The notes under the pieces: generated by a model
What the model saw: the letters and a program-made list of their open reading frames with translations, nothing else
Databases searched by the model: none
Told to the model about the DNA's origin: nothing
Assembly: GCF_039521565.1 (NCBI RefSeq)
Contig: NZ_BAAACP010000011.1
Span: 1-64,000, forward strand
Length of the DNA: 64,000 nt
Direction of reading: 5' to 3'
Origin: Paraclostridium tenue
GTDB lineage: Bacteria > Bacillota > Clostridia > Peptostreptococcales > Peptostreptococcaceae
Program-made: the position numbers and the translations under genes
Shown here: positions 54,314 through 63,166 of the stretch, piece by piece
How the letters are laid out: each line of letters begins with the position of its first letter
Numbering within the stretch: position 1 is the first letter of the stretch

Positions 54314-54697
54314 GTGGCAGATTTAAGTTTAAATAAGAGTTTTACATTTTATGATGAAGTAGAAGTTCCAGAAACTATAGTTCCATTTATTTCATCAAAT
54401 GAGAAGATATGTTTTGCGGTAAAAACATTAAGAGACGTAGCAGTATTCACAGATAAAAGAATATTAGTAGTAGACAAGCAAGGTATATCAGGAAAGAAAA
54501 AAGAATACTATACAATACCATTTAAAAATATAGTAACTTATGCAATAGAAACAGCAGGTAAATTTGATTTAGATTCAGAAATAAAGTTAGTTCTATCAGG
54601 AGGATTATGCATAGAGCTTAACTTTATAAAAGATGATGATATGGATGAGCTACTTTTTAAAGTATATAACTTAATCAACAAATATATAATTGGATAA
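54314..54697 (+). CDS. PH-domain protein (bPH_1 type), paralogue
   Basis: A 127-residue single-domain protein closely related in layout to that at 3602-4012, sharing TDKRILVVDKQGISGKKKEY and YAIETAGKFDLDSEIKL. Start GTG 54314 after AAGGAGAAG. A hairpin (54704-54726) follows. The gene has an internally deleted copy 2.8 kb upstream. Confidence 0.8.
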   Translation: MADLSLNKSFTFYDEVEVPETIVPFISSNEKICFAVKTLRDVAVFTDKRILVVDKQGISGKKKEYYTIPFKNIVTYAIETAGKFDLDSEIKLVLSGGLCIELNFIKDDDMDELLFKVYNLINKYIIG

Positions 54698-54703
54698 AAA
54701 AAT

Positions 54704-54732
54704 GGAACGCCATTAATTTGCGTTCCTTTCTT
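54704..54732 (+). terminator. Hairpin after the PH-domain paralogue
   Basis: GGAACG (54704-54709) pairs with CGTTCC (54721-54726), followed by a weak pyrimidine tract. Confidence 0.5.
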
Positions 54733-54824
54733 ATGCATTGATTTCATAGATTTAGAATTATATAAAAAACTAAAGATAAATTAAGGGAGATATATAAATT
54801 TCAATTATTATAAGGGGTAAATTT

Positions 54825-55826
54825 ATGAGAGAATATATAATAACTAATAAACTAGAACAATTTATAGAAAACTACCAACAAATAAAAGAGGTTAAAGGCG
54901 CATGGAGTATGGGGATGATACAATATAGCTGTGCTTTATCTCTAACAATTAAAAATCAACATGCAAATAAAGAAAAGATAGAAGAAAATCTAAAAATAAT
55001 AAAAGACAACACAGGAATTTTTTAAAACTTTAGGGGTTATAGCATATACTATACAGCTACATTATTATCAACTAAAACTAATGCTGAAAATGATTTTAGA
55101 GAAATCTTAGATATATATAAACAATTAAAAGGAAAGAGTTTTTGGAATGATACTTATCTACCATTTGTAGCAATAATATTATATGAAAATAAAAATAAAA
55201 TAGATATAGATACCTGTATGGATAACATGAAGTATGTATATGAGTTTATGAAAAAGCATCATCCATTTTTAACTTCAAGTGATGATTATTGTAGAATAGC
55301 ACTTATAGCTATAAACTCAAAAGATATAGACAAAGATTTACAGTACATAGAAAAGTGTTATGAAAATCTTAAATCAAATGGATTTTATCCATCAAATAAT
55401 CTTCAAGCCTTATCTCATATAATGTGTTTTGATAAATATAGAAATGATGAAAGCATAGATAAAATTATAAGACTTAAAGACTTAATGGCTAAAGAAAATT
55501 GCAAGCTAGATAGCTACGGATATCCTTTAATAGGAGCTATATCATTATTAGATTGCAATGAAGATACATTAGTAAGTCAAATAAAGAGAGTATCAGATAG
55601 TCTAAAGGAAGTAAAAGGGTTTGGTAATTGGACATTAGGAAAAAATAATAGAAATATGATAAGCTCGGCTATAGTAGCATCGGCTTATGCAGATTCTTTA
55701 AAAGAAGAAAGTAACGTAGATACTATAAGTAATAATATATTTTTAGATATAATTATAGCAATAGAAATAGCTTGTATGGTTGCAACTATGGCTGCGGTTT
55801 CAGCAACAGCTGTATCAAATAGCTAA
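54825..55826 (+). pseudogene. DUF4003 family gene interrupted by an in-frame stop
   Basis: One frame runs from ATG 54825 to 55826 (333 codons) with a single TAA at 55023-55025. The sequence on both sides is continuous in the same frame, and reads NTGIF-stop-NFRGYS where DUF4003 proteins have a residue such as serine (NTGIFSNFRG), so a one-base TCA-to-TAA change is enough. The C-terminal part ends in a TM-like segment (about 305-330). Function of the family is unknown. AAGGGGTAAA precedes the start. A restart at ATG 55218 is possible. Confidence 0.75.
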
Positions 55827-55846
55827 TTGACGTAATTATATATAAG

Positions 55847-55890
55847 AAAAACACCCCTAAGAGTTATAGTCTAACACAAGGGGTGTTTTT
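55847..55890. terminator. Terminator overlapping the stop codon of the repressor gene
   Basis: AAAAACACCCCT and AGGGGTGTTTTT form a 12-bp stem usable on both strands; the leftward repressor gene ends inside it. Confidence 0.8.
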
Positions 55891-56525
55891 TCAAATATAT
55901 ATTCATCAACAATTTCATTATTCTCTAAATCAACAAGCATTACAGAAACTAAAATATTTAAATTAACAGGGTTTTTCTTTATAAATTTTTTAAAAGCATC
56001 TTCATTATTAGTAGCAATAGTAAATTTAGAAATATTAAACTCATCATAACAAGCTAGATATCCATAAACATCCATTAAATAACGATTAGCCATAGCTCCT
56101 ATATTTTCATGGATAGGAATAAATCTAATCCTCCAAATATAATTATCTTTAGTAGCTATAATATTACCTAAAAAAGTTTTCTTAGATAATTTCATATTAA
56201 ATCCTTCTTTAAGAATTCTAGGAGTTATAATACTAATAAATCTATCTTCACATTGTTCTTTATAAATATTGAAATTTGTTTTATCTATAAGATTGGCGTT
56301 ATAAAAGGAAGGCTCAAGATTTAAATAACAAGACTTTTCTAAAAGATCATTAAAATCTACTTCAAGTACGAAAGCTAAAGCTCTTAAAACTTCTTCAGAT
56401 GGTTTTTTTCTTTCGCCCGATTCAATCCTACTTATTTCAGCATTACTAACACCAGATTTTTCAGCCAAAGCCCTTTGAGACAATTTACGCTCAAGCCTTA
56501 AAGTTTTTAAGTATTCTCCTATCAT
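55857..56525 (-). CDS. XRE-family phage-type repressor
   Basis: A 222-residue protein with an N-terminal helix-turn-helix (about 4-60: LRLERKLSQRALAEKSGVSNAEISRIESGE, quoted as LSQRALAEKSGVSN and ISRIESGE) and a C-terminal domain of unknown type without an S24 peptidase Ser-Lys pair, so it is not a LexA-like self-cleaving repressor. It is divergent from the replication genes and shares the control region 56583-56708. It is the likely repressor of this module. Confidence 0.8.
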   Translation of the reverse strand: MIGEYLKTLRLERKLSQRALAEKSGVSNAEISRIESGERKKPSEEVLRALAFVLEVDFNDLLEKSCYLNLEPSFYNANLIDKTNFNIYKEQCEDRFISIITPRILKEGFNMKLSKKTFLGNIIATKDNYIWRIRFIPIHENIGAMANRYLMDVYGYLACYDEFNISKFTIATNNEDAFKKFIKKNPVNLNILVSVMLVDLENNEIVDEYIFEKTPLVLDYNS

Positions 56526-56582
56526 ATATCAAACCCTCATTTCTAAAATACATAAATAAGTAATTACGTATTAATATATAAA

Positions 56583-56602
56583 AATTACTGATATCAGTAA
56601 TT
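56583..56602. promoter_or_regulatory. 20-bp perfect palindrome, likely repressor operator
   Basis: AATTACTGATATCAGTAATT is an exact 20-bp palindrome about 58 bases upstream of the repressor start codon, a typical autoregulatory operator. An inverted repeat TGGTGATTAT (56618-56627) with ATAATCACCA (56668-56677) brackets the promoter region next to it. Confidence 0.65.
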
Positions 56603-56659
56603 GTATTATACCTAAAGTGGTGATTATATTCAACGATTTGACAAAAAAAGGTATTCCTA

Positions 56660-56708
56660 TTGACTGAATAATCACCAAGATGATAATATAATGTTACCAA
56701 CTGGTAAC
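56660..56708 (+). promoter_or_regulatory. Early promoter with GTTACC operator
   Basis: TTGACT (56660-56665), 18 bases, TAATAT (56684-56689) forms a rightward promoter; GTTACC-AACT-GGTAAC (56693-56708) overlaps its start region. A second copy, GTTACC-ATA-GGTAAC (56972-56986), follows the small HTH gene and precedes DUF2815. Confidence 0.55.
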
Positions 56709-56770
56709 AAAAATTAATAAACTTGTTTAATAAAAAATCAGTAAAGAAACTAATTAAGGAGATAGGGGAA

Positions 56771-56968
56771 ATGGAGTTAAACGTTGAGTATTTTAGGGAA
56801 GTATTAATTAGAAAGGATATCACAAATAGGGAATTTGCAAGGATGGCTGGAATTTGCCACACTAGTGTTACTAAAATATTAAATAAAAATATGAAAGCAG
56901 GAATGAAAACTTGTAAAGCCATAAGGGGAGCTTTAAAAGATGAACCTATAAATAAATTATTCATATAA
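56771..56968 (+). CDS. Small phage HTH protein
   Basis: A 65-residue protein whose middle (about 14-50: ITNREFARMAGICHTSVTKILN) is a helix-turn-helix of the XRE/Cro type. ATG 56771 is chosen from AAGGAG and GGGGAA just before it; a TTG at 56723 would extend it by 16 residues without a site. It is the first rightward gene of the module and is flanked by two GTTACC-type operators, so it may bind them. Confidence 0.65.
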   Translation: MELNVEYFREVLIRKDITNREFARMAGICHTSVTKILNKNMKAGMKTCKAIRGALKDEPINKLFI

Positions 56969-56971
56969 AGT

Positions 56972-56986
56972 GTTACCATAGGTAAC
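56972..56986. promoter_or_regulatory. Second GTTACC-N3-GGTAAC operator
   Basis: GTTACCATAGGTAAC lies between the small HTH gene and DUF2815 and is followed by AAAAAGTTAA, like the first copy at 56693-56708. Half sites GTTACCATA (61989-61997) and GGTAAC (62083-62088) recur after the VapE-type gene. Confidence 0.5.
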
Positions 56987-57010
56987 AAAAAGTTAAAAGG
57001 GGGATAAAAT

Positions 57011-57550
57011 ATGAAATTTATTACTAAAGTGGTAACAGGGGAAGTAAGATTTAATTATGTAAATACAACTGAAGCTAGAGTAAACGATTTAGACTCAGAG
57101 CCAAAGTTTGGTTTAACTATACTTATACCAAAAGAAAATAGTGAAACTATGGGAAAAATTTATACAGGTATGTCTAATGCTACAAAAAATGGACTTAATA
57201 TATGGGGTGGACAAGTTCCAGAGGATTTAATAACTTGTTTAAAAGATGGAGATCTACTAGACAGACCAGAATACAAAAATCACTTCTATATAAATACTAA
57301 TTCTAAATACAAACCTCAAGTAGTTAATCGAGAATTAAAAGAAATTATAAATCCAGAAGAACTATATAGCGGCTGCTATGGAAGAGTAAGTATAAACTTT
57401 TATCCATATAACCACCTAGAAAGTGGTAATTGTGGTATTGCTGCTGGACTTTTAAATATCCAAAAGCTAAGAGATGGGCAAAGAATAAGTAACAGAAGTA
57501 GTGCAGCAGATGATTTTGACATAGTAGAAGATGATGGGATTTTAATATAA
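57011..57550 (+). CDS. DUF2815 family phage protein (likely single-strand DNA-binding)
   Basis: A 179-residue protein matching the DUF2815 type found beside phage family-A polymerases: EPKFGLTILIPKEN near 32, CYGRVSINFYPYN near 118, and an acidic C-terminus (DDFDIVEDDGILI) like that of SSB proteins. It is thought to coat single-stranded DNA during phage replication. AAGGGGGATAAA precedes ATG 57011. Its stop overlaps the polymerase start (TAATG). Confidence 0.85.
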   Translation: MKFITKVVTGEVRFNYVNTTEARVNDLDSEPKFGLTILIPKENSETMGKIYTGMSNATKNGLNIWGGQVPEDLITCLKDGDLLDRPEYKNHFYINTNSKYKPQVVNRELKEIINPEELYSGCYGRVSINFYPYNHLESGNCGIAAGLLNIQKLRDGQRISNRSSAADDFDIVEDDGILI

Positions 57551-59529
57551 TGACAACTATATCAATTGACATAGAAACTTATTCAAAAATAGACCTTACC
57601 AAAAGTGGGGTCTATAAATATATTGAAGAAGACTTTGAAATACTACTTATTGCTTATGCTTATAATGATGAAGAAGTTCAAATTATAGATTTAAAAAATG
57701 GAGAAAAAATACCACCACAATTTAAAAAAGATTTATTTGATGAAAATATAATAAAAACAGCTTTTAATGCTAACTTTGAAAGAGTATGTTTATCTAAGTA
57801 TTTCAACAAAAATTTAAGCTCTAAAATGTTTAGATGCACACAAGTTCACGCTCTATATCTAGGACTACCACATGGACTTGATAATGTGGCCAAAACTTTA
57901 AGACTAAAAGAACAAAAACTAGAAGAAGGTAAAAACTTAATAAGATTTTTTATGAAAAAAGACAATCTAGATTTAATAAACTCAAAAGAAAACAGTAAAG
58001 AAAAGTTAGAAGTGCTTAAAAAATACGAAGAGTTTAAAAAGTACTGTATAAATGATGTAGTGGTTGAAAGAAGTATAAGAAAAGTTTTAGAAAAAATTAA
58101 AATTCCAGAAATAGAAAATAAGCTTTGGCAACTAGATCAAGAAATAAATAATAGAGGAGTATTAGTAGATAAAAACTTATTAGAAAATGCTTGTATATAT
58201 GATAATGAGTTTAAAGAAGCTTTGATAAAAAAACTTAAAAACATAACCAAAGTAGAAAATCCAAATAGTAATAATCAAATAAAGTTATATCTTAAAAGTT
58301 TAGGACTAGAAGTTATTTCCCTTAATAAAGAAAGTGTAGAAAAACTATTAAAAAGTGAAGAAGTATTAAATAATCCTAAGTTTGAAGAAATAAAAGAAGT
58401 TTTAAACTTAAGAAGCAAACTAAATAAAACTTCTACTAAAAAATATGAAGCAATGAAAAGATGTGTTTGTAGTGATGGACGTATAAGAGGATTATTTCAA
58501 TTTTATGGAGCAAACAGAACTGGACGATGGGCAGGAAGATTGGTACAAGTTCAAAATCTTCCGCAAAATAAGCTAAGTAATTTAGAAGAAGTAAGAAGTA
58601 TTATAAGTAATAATTATAAAAGTGAATTGCCTAGTAGATATAAATATAATAAATATAATGAAGACATTTCAAATATACTATCTCAATTAATAAGAACAAC
58701 TTTTATACCAAAGAAAAATCATAGATTTATAATAGCAGACTTTAGTGCAATAGAAGCAAGAATAATAGCTTATCTTTCAAATGAAAAATGGAGACTAGAT
58801 GTATTTAACACTCATGGAAAGATTTATGAAGCTAGTGCATCTAAAATGTTTAATGTAGATATTAATAAAATAACCAAAGAAAGTGAACTAAGACAAAAAG
58901 GTAAAATTGCAGAATTAGCTTTGGGGTATCAAGGTGGAGTAGGAGCACTTGTTAGCATGGGTGCTTATAATATGAATTTGTGTGAAGAAGACCTGATAGA
59001 AATTGTAAAAGCTTTTAGAAATTCTAATATAAATATTGTTAAGTTATGGCAAAAAGTAGAAAGAGATTTTATAAAAGCTGTTAAAGATAAAACTGTTGTA
59101 AATATAGATAAAAATATAAGTTTTATATATGAGGGAAATATACTTTTTATAAAACTACCATCAGGAAGAAGACTTTCTTATATAAGACCAAGGGTAGACT
59201 TTAACAATTCTTTTAACAAATACGTTATAACTTACGAAGGATTAGATTCTGTAAGTAAAAAACAAAAAAGGTTAACTACCTATGGAGGAAAGTTGGTAGA
59301 AAATATTGTACAAGCAATAGCTAGGGATATTTTAGGATATGCAATGCTTAATATAAAATCTAGGGGCTTTGATATTGTAATGCATGTACATGATGAGATT
59401 GTAGTTGAAGTAGAAAATAAAGTTTCATGTGTAGAAGAAATTTGTGAAATAATGTGTGAAGAAAATCCATATTTAAAAGACTTAACTTTAAGGGCAGATG
59501 GATTTGAAAGTATGTATTATAAAAAGTAA
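57550..59529 (+). CDS. Phage family-A DNA polymerase
   Basis: A 659-residue replicative polymerase. The 3'-5' exonuclease domain begins with SIDIETYSKID (D7, E9) and continues to about 190. Polymerase motif A is IIADFSAIEARII, motif B RQKGKIAELALGYQGGVGAL and motif C MHVHDEIVVEV, all with the catalytic acidic residues. Length and layout match phage PolA proteins found next to DUF2815. It is part of a tightly packed transcript with the VapE-type gene 21 bases downstream. Confidence 0.93.
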   Translation: MTTISIDIETYSKIDLTKSGVYKYIEEDFEILLIAYAYNDEEVQIIDLKNGEKIPPQFKKDLFDENIIKTAFNANFERVCLSKYFNKNLSSKMFRCTQVHALYLGLPHGLDNVAKTLRLKEQKLEEGKNLIRFFMKKDNLDLINSKENSKEKLEVLKKYEEFKKYCINDVVVERSIRKVLEKIKIPEIENKLWQLDQEINNRGVLVDKNLLENACIYDNEFKEALIKKLKNITKVENPNSNNQIKLYLKSLGLEVISLNKESVEKLLKSEEVLNNPKFEEIKEVLNLRSKLNKTSTKKYEAMKRCVCSDGRIRGLFQFYGANRTGRWAGRLVQVQNLPQNKLSNLEEVRSIISNNYKSELPSRYKYNKYNEDISNILSQLIRTTFIPKKNHRFIIADFSAIEARIIAYLSNEKWRLDVFNTHGKIYEASASKMFNVDINKITKESELRQKGKIAELALGYQGGVGALVSMGAYNMNLCEEDLIEIVKAFRNSNINIVKLWQKVERDFIKAVKDKTVVNIDKNISFIYEGNILFIKLPSGRRLSYIRPRVDFNNSFNKYVITYEGLDSVSKKQKRLTTYGGKLVENIVQAIARDILGYAMLNIKSRGFDIVMHVHDEIVVEVENKVSCVEEICEIMCEENPYLKDLTLRADGFESMYYKK

Positions 59530-59550
59530 TTAAGTATGATGGGGGATAAT

Positions 59551-61986
59551 ATGAAGCATGACAAGATTATAAATATAGCTATAGGAAGAAGTAGAAAAGA
59601 AATTAATTATGTTAATAAAAGTGTTAGATATTCAGATTTTATAAATTATAATTTAAGAAATACTACATATACAAGTGAGACTTTTAAAGAGTATATGAAC
59701 TTTTCAAAAGACATACAAGATAATATAAAAGATGTTGGTGGGTTTGTAGGTGGAGTTTTAAAAAACGGAAAAAGAAGAAAAGACACTGTTATAAGTAGAA
59801 GTCTTGTAACTTTGGATGCAGATTTTGCTTATGAAAATATGATAGAGGATATTGAAAAAAATTGTGACTTTGGGATGTGTATATATACAACTCATAAGCA
59901 TAATAAAGAAAATCCAAGGTTTAGGATAGTTATTCCTTTAAGTAAAGAAGTAGATTCTATACAGTATGAAGCTATAGCTAGAAAGATAGCTTTTGATATA
60001 GGTATAGACTATTTTGATGATACTACCTATTCTCCTTCTAGACTTATGTATTTTCCATCTACCAGTAAAGATGGTGAATATATTTTTAAAATTATAGATA
60101 AAAAGTGGCTCAATCCAAAAGATATATTAAATACTTATGAAAATTATAAAGATGAAAGTTTGTGGCCTGTTTCTTCAAGAACAAAGCCAAAGATTATTAA
60201 CTATAATTCTAACAAACCTAAGGAAAATCCTAGATTAAAAGAAGGCATTATAGGAGCTTTTTGCAGAGTTTATAATGTCTTTGATGTTATTGAAAAGTTT
60301 TTAAGTCATATTTATAAAAAAGGTGATAGTGAGTATAGATACACTTATATAAATGGAAGCAGTTCTAATGGTTTGATTATATATGAAAATGGGGATTTTG
60401 CATATTCTCATCATAGTACAGATGTATGCTTAGATAAACTTTGTAATTCATTTGATTTATTAAGATTACATAAGTTTTCAAGCTTAGATGAAAAAGTAAG
60501 TGCTGATACTCCTATTAACAAACTACCTTCTTATATAAAGATGATTGAGTTTATAAGTCAAGATGAAAAAGTTATGTTAGAACTTGGAAATAGTAAACTA
60601 AAAAAAGCTAAAGAGGATTTTAGTGAATTTTATAATATACAAGAAACTAATATAAATAAAAATTATGAAAACAATTGGGTTACAAAGCTTGAAGTAGATA
60701 AAAAAGGTATGTATAAAGCCAGTAATAAAAATATAGTTACTATATTAGAAAATGATGTTAATTTAAAAGGAAAGATTGCTTATAACTTATTCTCAAACAG
60801 AACTATGGTTAAAGGTGATTTGCCTTGGCGTGAAATTATTGATAAGGAAAATGGAGATGTTTGGCAAGATAGTGATGATGCAAATCTTAGAGTTTATATA
60901 GATATCGCTTATGGTATAGTTGCTCCATACAAGATTAATGATGGAGTAGCTATTATAGAAAAGAAAAATCAATATCACCCAATAAGGGATTATTTAAATT
61001 CTAATACATGGGATAAAGTTAGTAGAGTAGATAGTTTAATGATTGATTATTTAGGTGCAGATGATAGTAAATACACAAGAAATGTAACTAGAAAAATGCT
61101 TGTTGCAGCAGTTGCTCGTGTTTTTAATCCGGGTGTTAAGTTTGATTATATGTTGGTTTTGGTTGGAAAACAGGGTATAGGAAAAAGTCATATTATAAGC
61201 TTGTTAGGGAAAATGTGGTATTCAGATTCTTTAAATACTGTTTATGGAAAAGAGGCTTATGAACAGTTACAAAATGCGTGGATAGTGGAAATGGCAGAGC
61301 TTTCGGCTACTAAAAAAGCTGAGGCAGAAGCAGTTAAGCACTTTATATCAAAAACTGAAGATAGTTATAGGCAAGCTTATGGAAGAAGGGTTGAAACTTT
61401 TAAAAGACAGTGTGTGTTTTTTGGTACTACTAATGAAAGTGAGTTTTTAAAAGATAGAACTGGTAATAGAAGATATTGGCCTTTGGTGGTTGGAAGAAAT
61501 AAAGTTGTAAAAAATTTGTTTAAAGATTTAACTAAATATGAACTAGACCAAATTTGGGCAGAGGCTTTGTATTTATATAGATGTGGTGAAAAGTTGATTT
61601 TGGATGTAGATGTTCAAAAAGAAGCTACTTTAAAACAAGAACAACATTTAGAAAGTAATAGCAAGGAAGGTATGATAAGAGAGTTTTTAGATATGAAGCT
61701 TCCTAAAAATTGGGACAAGATGGATATTTATGAAAGAAGGATATATATAGGTGAAAATGATACTTTGAGAAAAGAAGGATGTGTAGTTCGTGAGAAGGTT
61801 TGTAGTGCCGAGATTTGGGTTGAGTTGTTTGGTGGTGATATGAAGATGTTTTATGGAAGTAATGCTAGAGAGATTAATGATATTTTGAGAAAGATTGAAG
61901 GATGGAGTGCTTTGAGAAATGGAGAAGGAAAGCTTAGGTTTGGGAAAAATTATGGAGTTCAAAGGGCTTTTGTAAGAGATAAGTAG
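59551..61986 (+). CDS. VapE-type phage replication ATPase/primase
   Basis: An 811-residue protein. The N-terminal part (about 60-300) is a primase-polymerase-like region (SLVTLDADFAYE, YSPSRLMYFPST), and the C-terminal half is the virulence-associated E P-loop domain with Walker A GKQGIGKSHI near 537-546, WIVEMAELSA as Walker B, and FGTTNESEFLKDRTGNRRYWP. It probably unwinds or primes phage DNA. ATG 59551 is chosen from GGGGGAT; ATG 59536 and 59539 precede that site. The 3' third becomes G/T-rich on the coding strand. Confidence 0.9.
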   Translation: MKHDKIINIAIGRSRKEINYVNKSVRYSDFINYNLRNTTYTSETFKEYMNFSKDIQDNIKDVGGFVGGVLKNGKRRKDTVISRSLVTLDADFAYENMIEDIEKNCDFGMCIYTTHKHNKENPRFRIVIPLSKEVDSIQYEAIARKIAFDIGIDYFDDTTYSPSRLMYFPSTSKDGEYIFKIIDKKWLNPKDILNTYENYKDESLWPVSSRTKPKIINYNSNKPKENPRLKEGIIGAFCRVYNVFDVIEKFLSHIYKKGDSEYRYTYINGSSSNGLIIYENGDFAYSHHSTDVCLDKLCNSFDLLRLHKFSSLDEKVSADTPINKLPSYIKMIEFISQDEKVMLELGNSKLKKAKEDFSEFYNIQETNINKNYENNWVTKLEVDKKGMYKASNKNIVTILENDVNLKGKIAYNLFSNRTMVKGDLPWREIIDKENGDVWQDSDDANLRVYIDIAYGIVAPYKINDGVAIIEKKNQYHPIRDYLNSNTWDKVSRVDSLMIDYLGADDSKYTRNVTRKMLVAAVARVFNPGVKFDYMLVLVGKQGIGKSHIISLLGKMWYSDSLNTVYGKEAYEQLQNAWIVEMAELSATKKAEAEAVKHFISKTEDSYRQAYGRRVETFKRQCVFFGTTNESEFLKDRTGNRRYWPLVVGRNKVVKNLFKDLTKYELDQIWAEALYLYRCGEKLILDVDVQKEATLKQEQHLESNSKEGMIREFLDMKLPKNWDKMDIYERRIYIGENDTLRKEGCVVREKVCSAEIWVELFGGDMKMFYGSNAREINDILRKIEGWSALRNGEGKLRFGKNYGVQRAFVRDK

Positions 61987-62242
61987 ATGTTACCATAGTA
62001 TTTTTTAGTGTTGACGAAAGCTATAATTTGACATCACAAAACTTAGATGTAGGCGTTAACGAATATTTAGGACAACACTTAAGGTAACACCTTTAGGGAA
62101 CGGTTAAATATAGTTTTATCAATACTTATAATATGATGTAGTCTAATTATACAAATATTTATAAAGAGTAGTTGAGTAGGTAAAATAATTAAAAAAATTA
62201 TCTAATACATAAATAAGTTATAGAAAAATTTATTTGACAACA
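61987..62242. other. Spacer after the replication module
   Basis: About 290 bases separate the VapE-type gene from the DUF2922 gene. The stretch carries GTTACC/GGTAAC half sites (61989-61994, 62083-62088) and no credible gene. The nuclease and helicase genes that usually follow VapE in clostridial phages are missing, so this looks like a deletion boundary. Confidence 0.4.
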
Positions 62243-62272
62243 ATAAAAGGGCTATATCGAGATAGCCCTTGG
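62243..62272 (-). terminator. Terminator of the DUF1659-DUF2922 operon
   Basis: AAGGGCTAT (62247-62255) pairs with ATAGCCCTT (62262-62270); on the reverse strand TTTTATTG follows. Confidence 0.8.
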
Positions 62273-62278
62273 ATAAAA

Positions 62279-62509
62279 CTATGCAGTTATTAAGTCGAAT
62301 TCTTCTGTATCTGTCACTATTACTTTCGCATCTACAGTAGCAACTAATTCAGATCCATATGGAGCGAATATGTTTTTTTCAACTATTAAGTTCATAGCAT
62401 CTACTATTTCTGCTTCAGTTATGTTTTCTTTTGGATCATCTATTGATATAGATATTTTTCTACCTACACCAGTTAAGAAGGTCATTACTAATCTTTTTTT
62501 AGTTTCCAT
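62279..62509 (-). CDS. DUF2922 family protein
   Basis: A 76-residue protein: KRLVMTFLTGVGRKISISIDDPKE, then ITEAEIVDAMNLIVEKNIFAP and a beta-rich end, the DUF2922 pattern (sequence quoted in parts: RLVMTFLTGVGRKISISID and EAEIVDAMNLIVEKNIF). The family is small and of unknown function, usually adjacent to DUF1659, YvrJ and amidase genes. AGGTGAAAATAA precedes ATG 62509. It is the second gene of a two-gene leftward operon. Confidence 0.8.
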   Translation of the reverse strand: METKKRLVMTFLTGVGRKISISIDDPKENITEAEIVDAMNLIVEKNIFAPYGSELVATVDAKVIVTDTEEFDLITA

Positions 62510-62544
62510 TTATTTTCACCTACCTTTCAAAATTTTAGGATACG

Positions 62545-62763
62545 CTAGTTTAATATAGTGTTATCTACTTTTAAGATTTCAAGAACGTCGTGGTTTTGTA
62601 ATCCTATTAATGCGTTTGCTACATCAAGTATGTCTTGAGAAGTAGCAGTATCTGCTACGTTTGAGAATGTACGAGATTTAACTATTGTTTTACCGTCGTC
62701 ATTTAGTCCACAGTCAAATTTTATTTTTAAAACTGATGGATTTTTAGTTTCACTAACTGCCAT
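62545..62763 (-). CDS. DUF1659 family protein
   Basis: A 72-residue protein of the DUF1659 type: VLKIKFDCGLNDDGKTIVKSR, FSNVADTATSQDILDVANALIGLQ (parts quoted: LKIKFDCGLNDDGKTIVK, ATSQDILDVANALIGLQ). It is first in the operon with DUF2922, with AAGGAGAAC before ATG 62763. The fold resembles that of DUF2922, and both are thought to be paralogous small phage-linked proteins of unknown role. Confidence 0.8.
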   Translation of the reverse strand: MAVSETKNPSVLKIKFDCGLNDDGKTIVKSRTFSNVADTATSQDILDVANALIGLQNHDVLEILKVDNTILN

Positions 62764-62902
62764 TTTTGTTCTCCTTTCTTTAAAGATATGGGGGTATCTT
62801 TAAGTTTTATTTGAAGTGTTAGCTTCTAATTTAATTATAGGGGGAAGTTGTTTTTTTCTATATTAAAGAAGTTTAGAAAAAATTTTTTAGGAGGGTGAGT
62901 TT

Positions 62903-63166
62903 ATGGAGGATAAGATTTTAGAGTTTGTTAAGGTTGATGATGTTCCAGAGGGGTGTAGAGATTTGGTTGAGGTTTTTGGGATGGAGGTTTTTATTAGTTT
63001 GATTGAGTTTTGTGGTGGGAGTACGGTTTATTTGCCTAGTAAGGGGTCTGTTGTGAAAAAGGCTAGAAATAGGATTATTAAGGAGGAGTTTGATGGGGGG
63101 AATTTTAGGGAACTTTCTAGTAAGTTTGGGATTAGTGATATGCAGGTTAGAAAGATTGTTAGGTAA
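62903..63166 (+). CDS. Mor-like transcription activator
   Basis: An 87-residue protein with a Mor/MarC-type layout: an N-terminal dimerisation part (EGCRDLVEVFGMEVFISLIEF, split here as GCRDLVEVFGMEVF and ISLIEF), then a basic HTH (KARNRIIKEEFDGG, FRELSSKFGISDMQVRKIVR). Mor activates middle/late genes of Mu-like phages. AGGAGGGTGAG precedes ATG 62903. Its codons are markedly G/T-rich (GTT, TTG, GGG, AGG), unlike the A-rich surrounding genes. It diverges from DUF1659. Confidence 0.75.
   Translation: MEDKILEFVKVDDVPEGCRDLVEVFGMEVFISLIEFCGGSTVYLPSKGSVVKKARNRIIKEEFDGGNFRELSSKFGISDMQVRKIVR

Noticed and set aside
38000..55000. CRISPR array suggested by recurring short repeats.
   Set aside because: The repeats are long, unequally spaced paralogous segments and not a regular repeat-spacer array; no cas gene is visible.
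55018..55030. Programmed frameshift at a T-run before AAAAC in the DUF4003 gene.
   Set aside because: The sequence before and after the stop is in the same frame, so a frameshift would break rather than restore the protein.
56491..56988. Reverse-strand frame of 165 codons over the phage control region.
   Set aside because: It overlaps the repressor start, the operators and the small HTH gene and has no ribosome binding site or recognisable domain.
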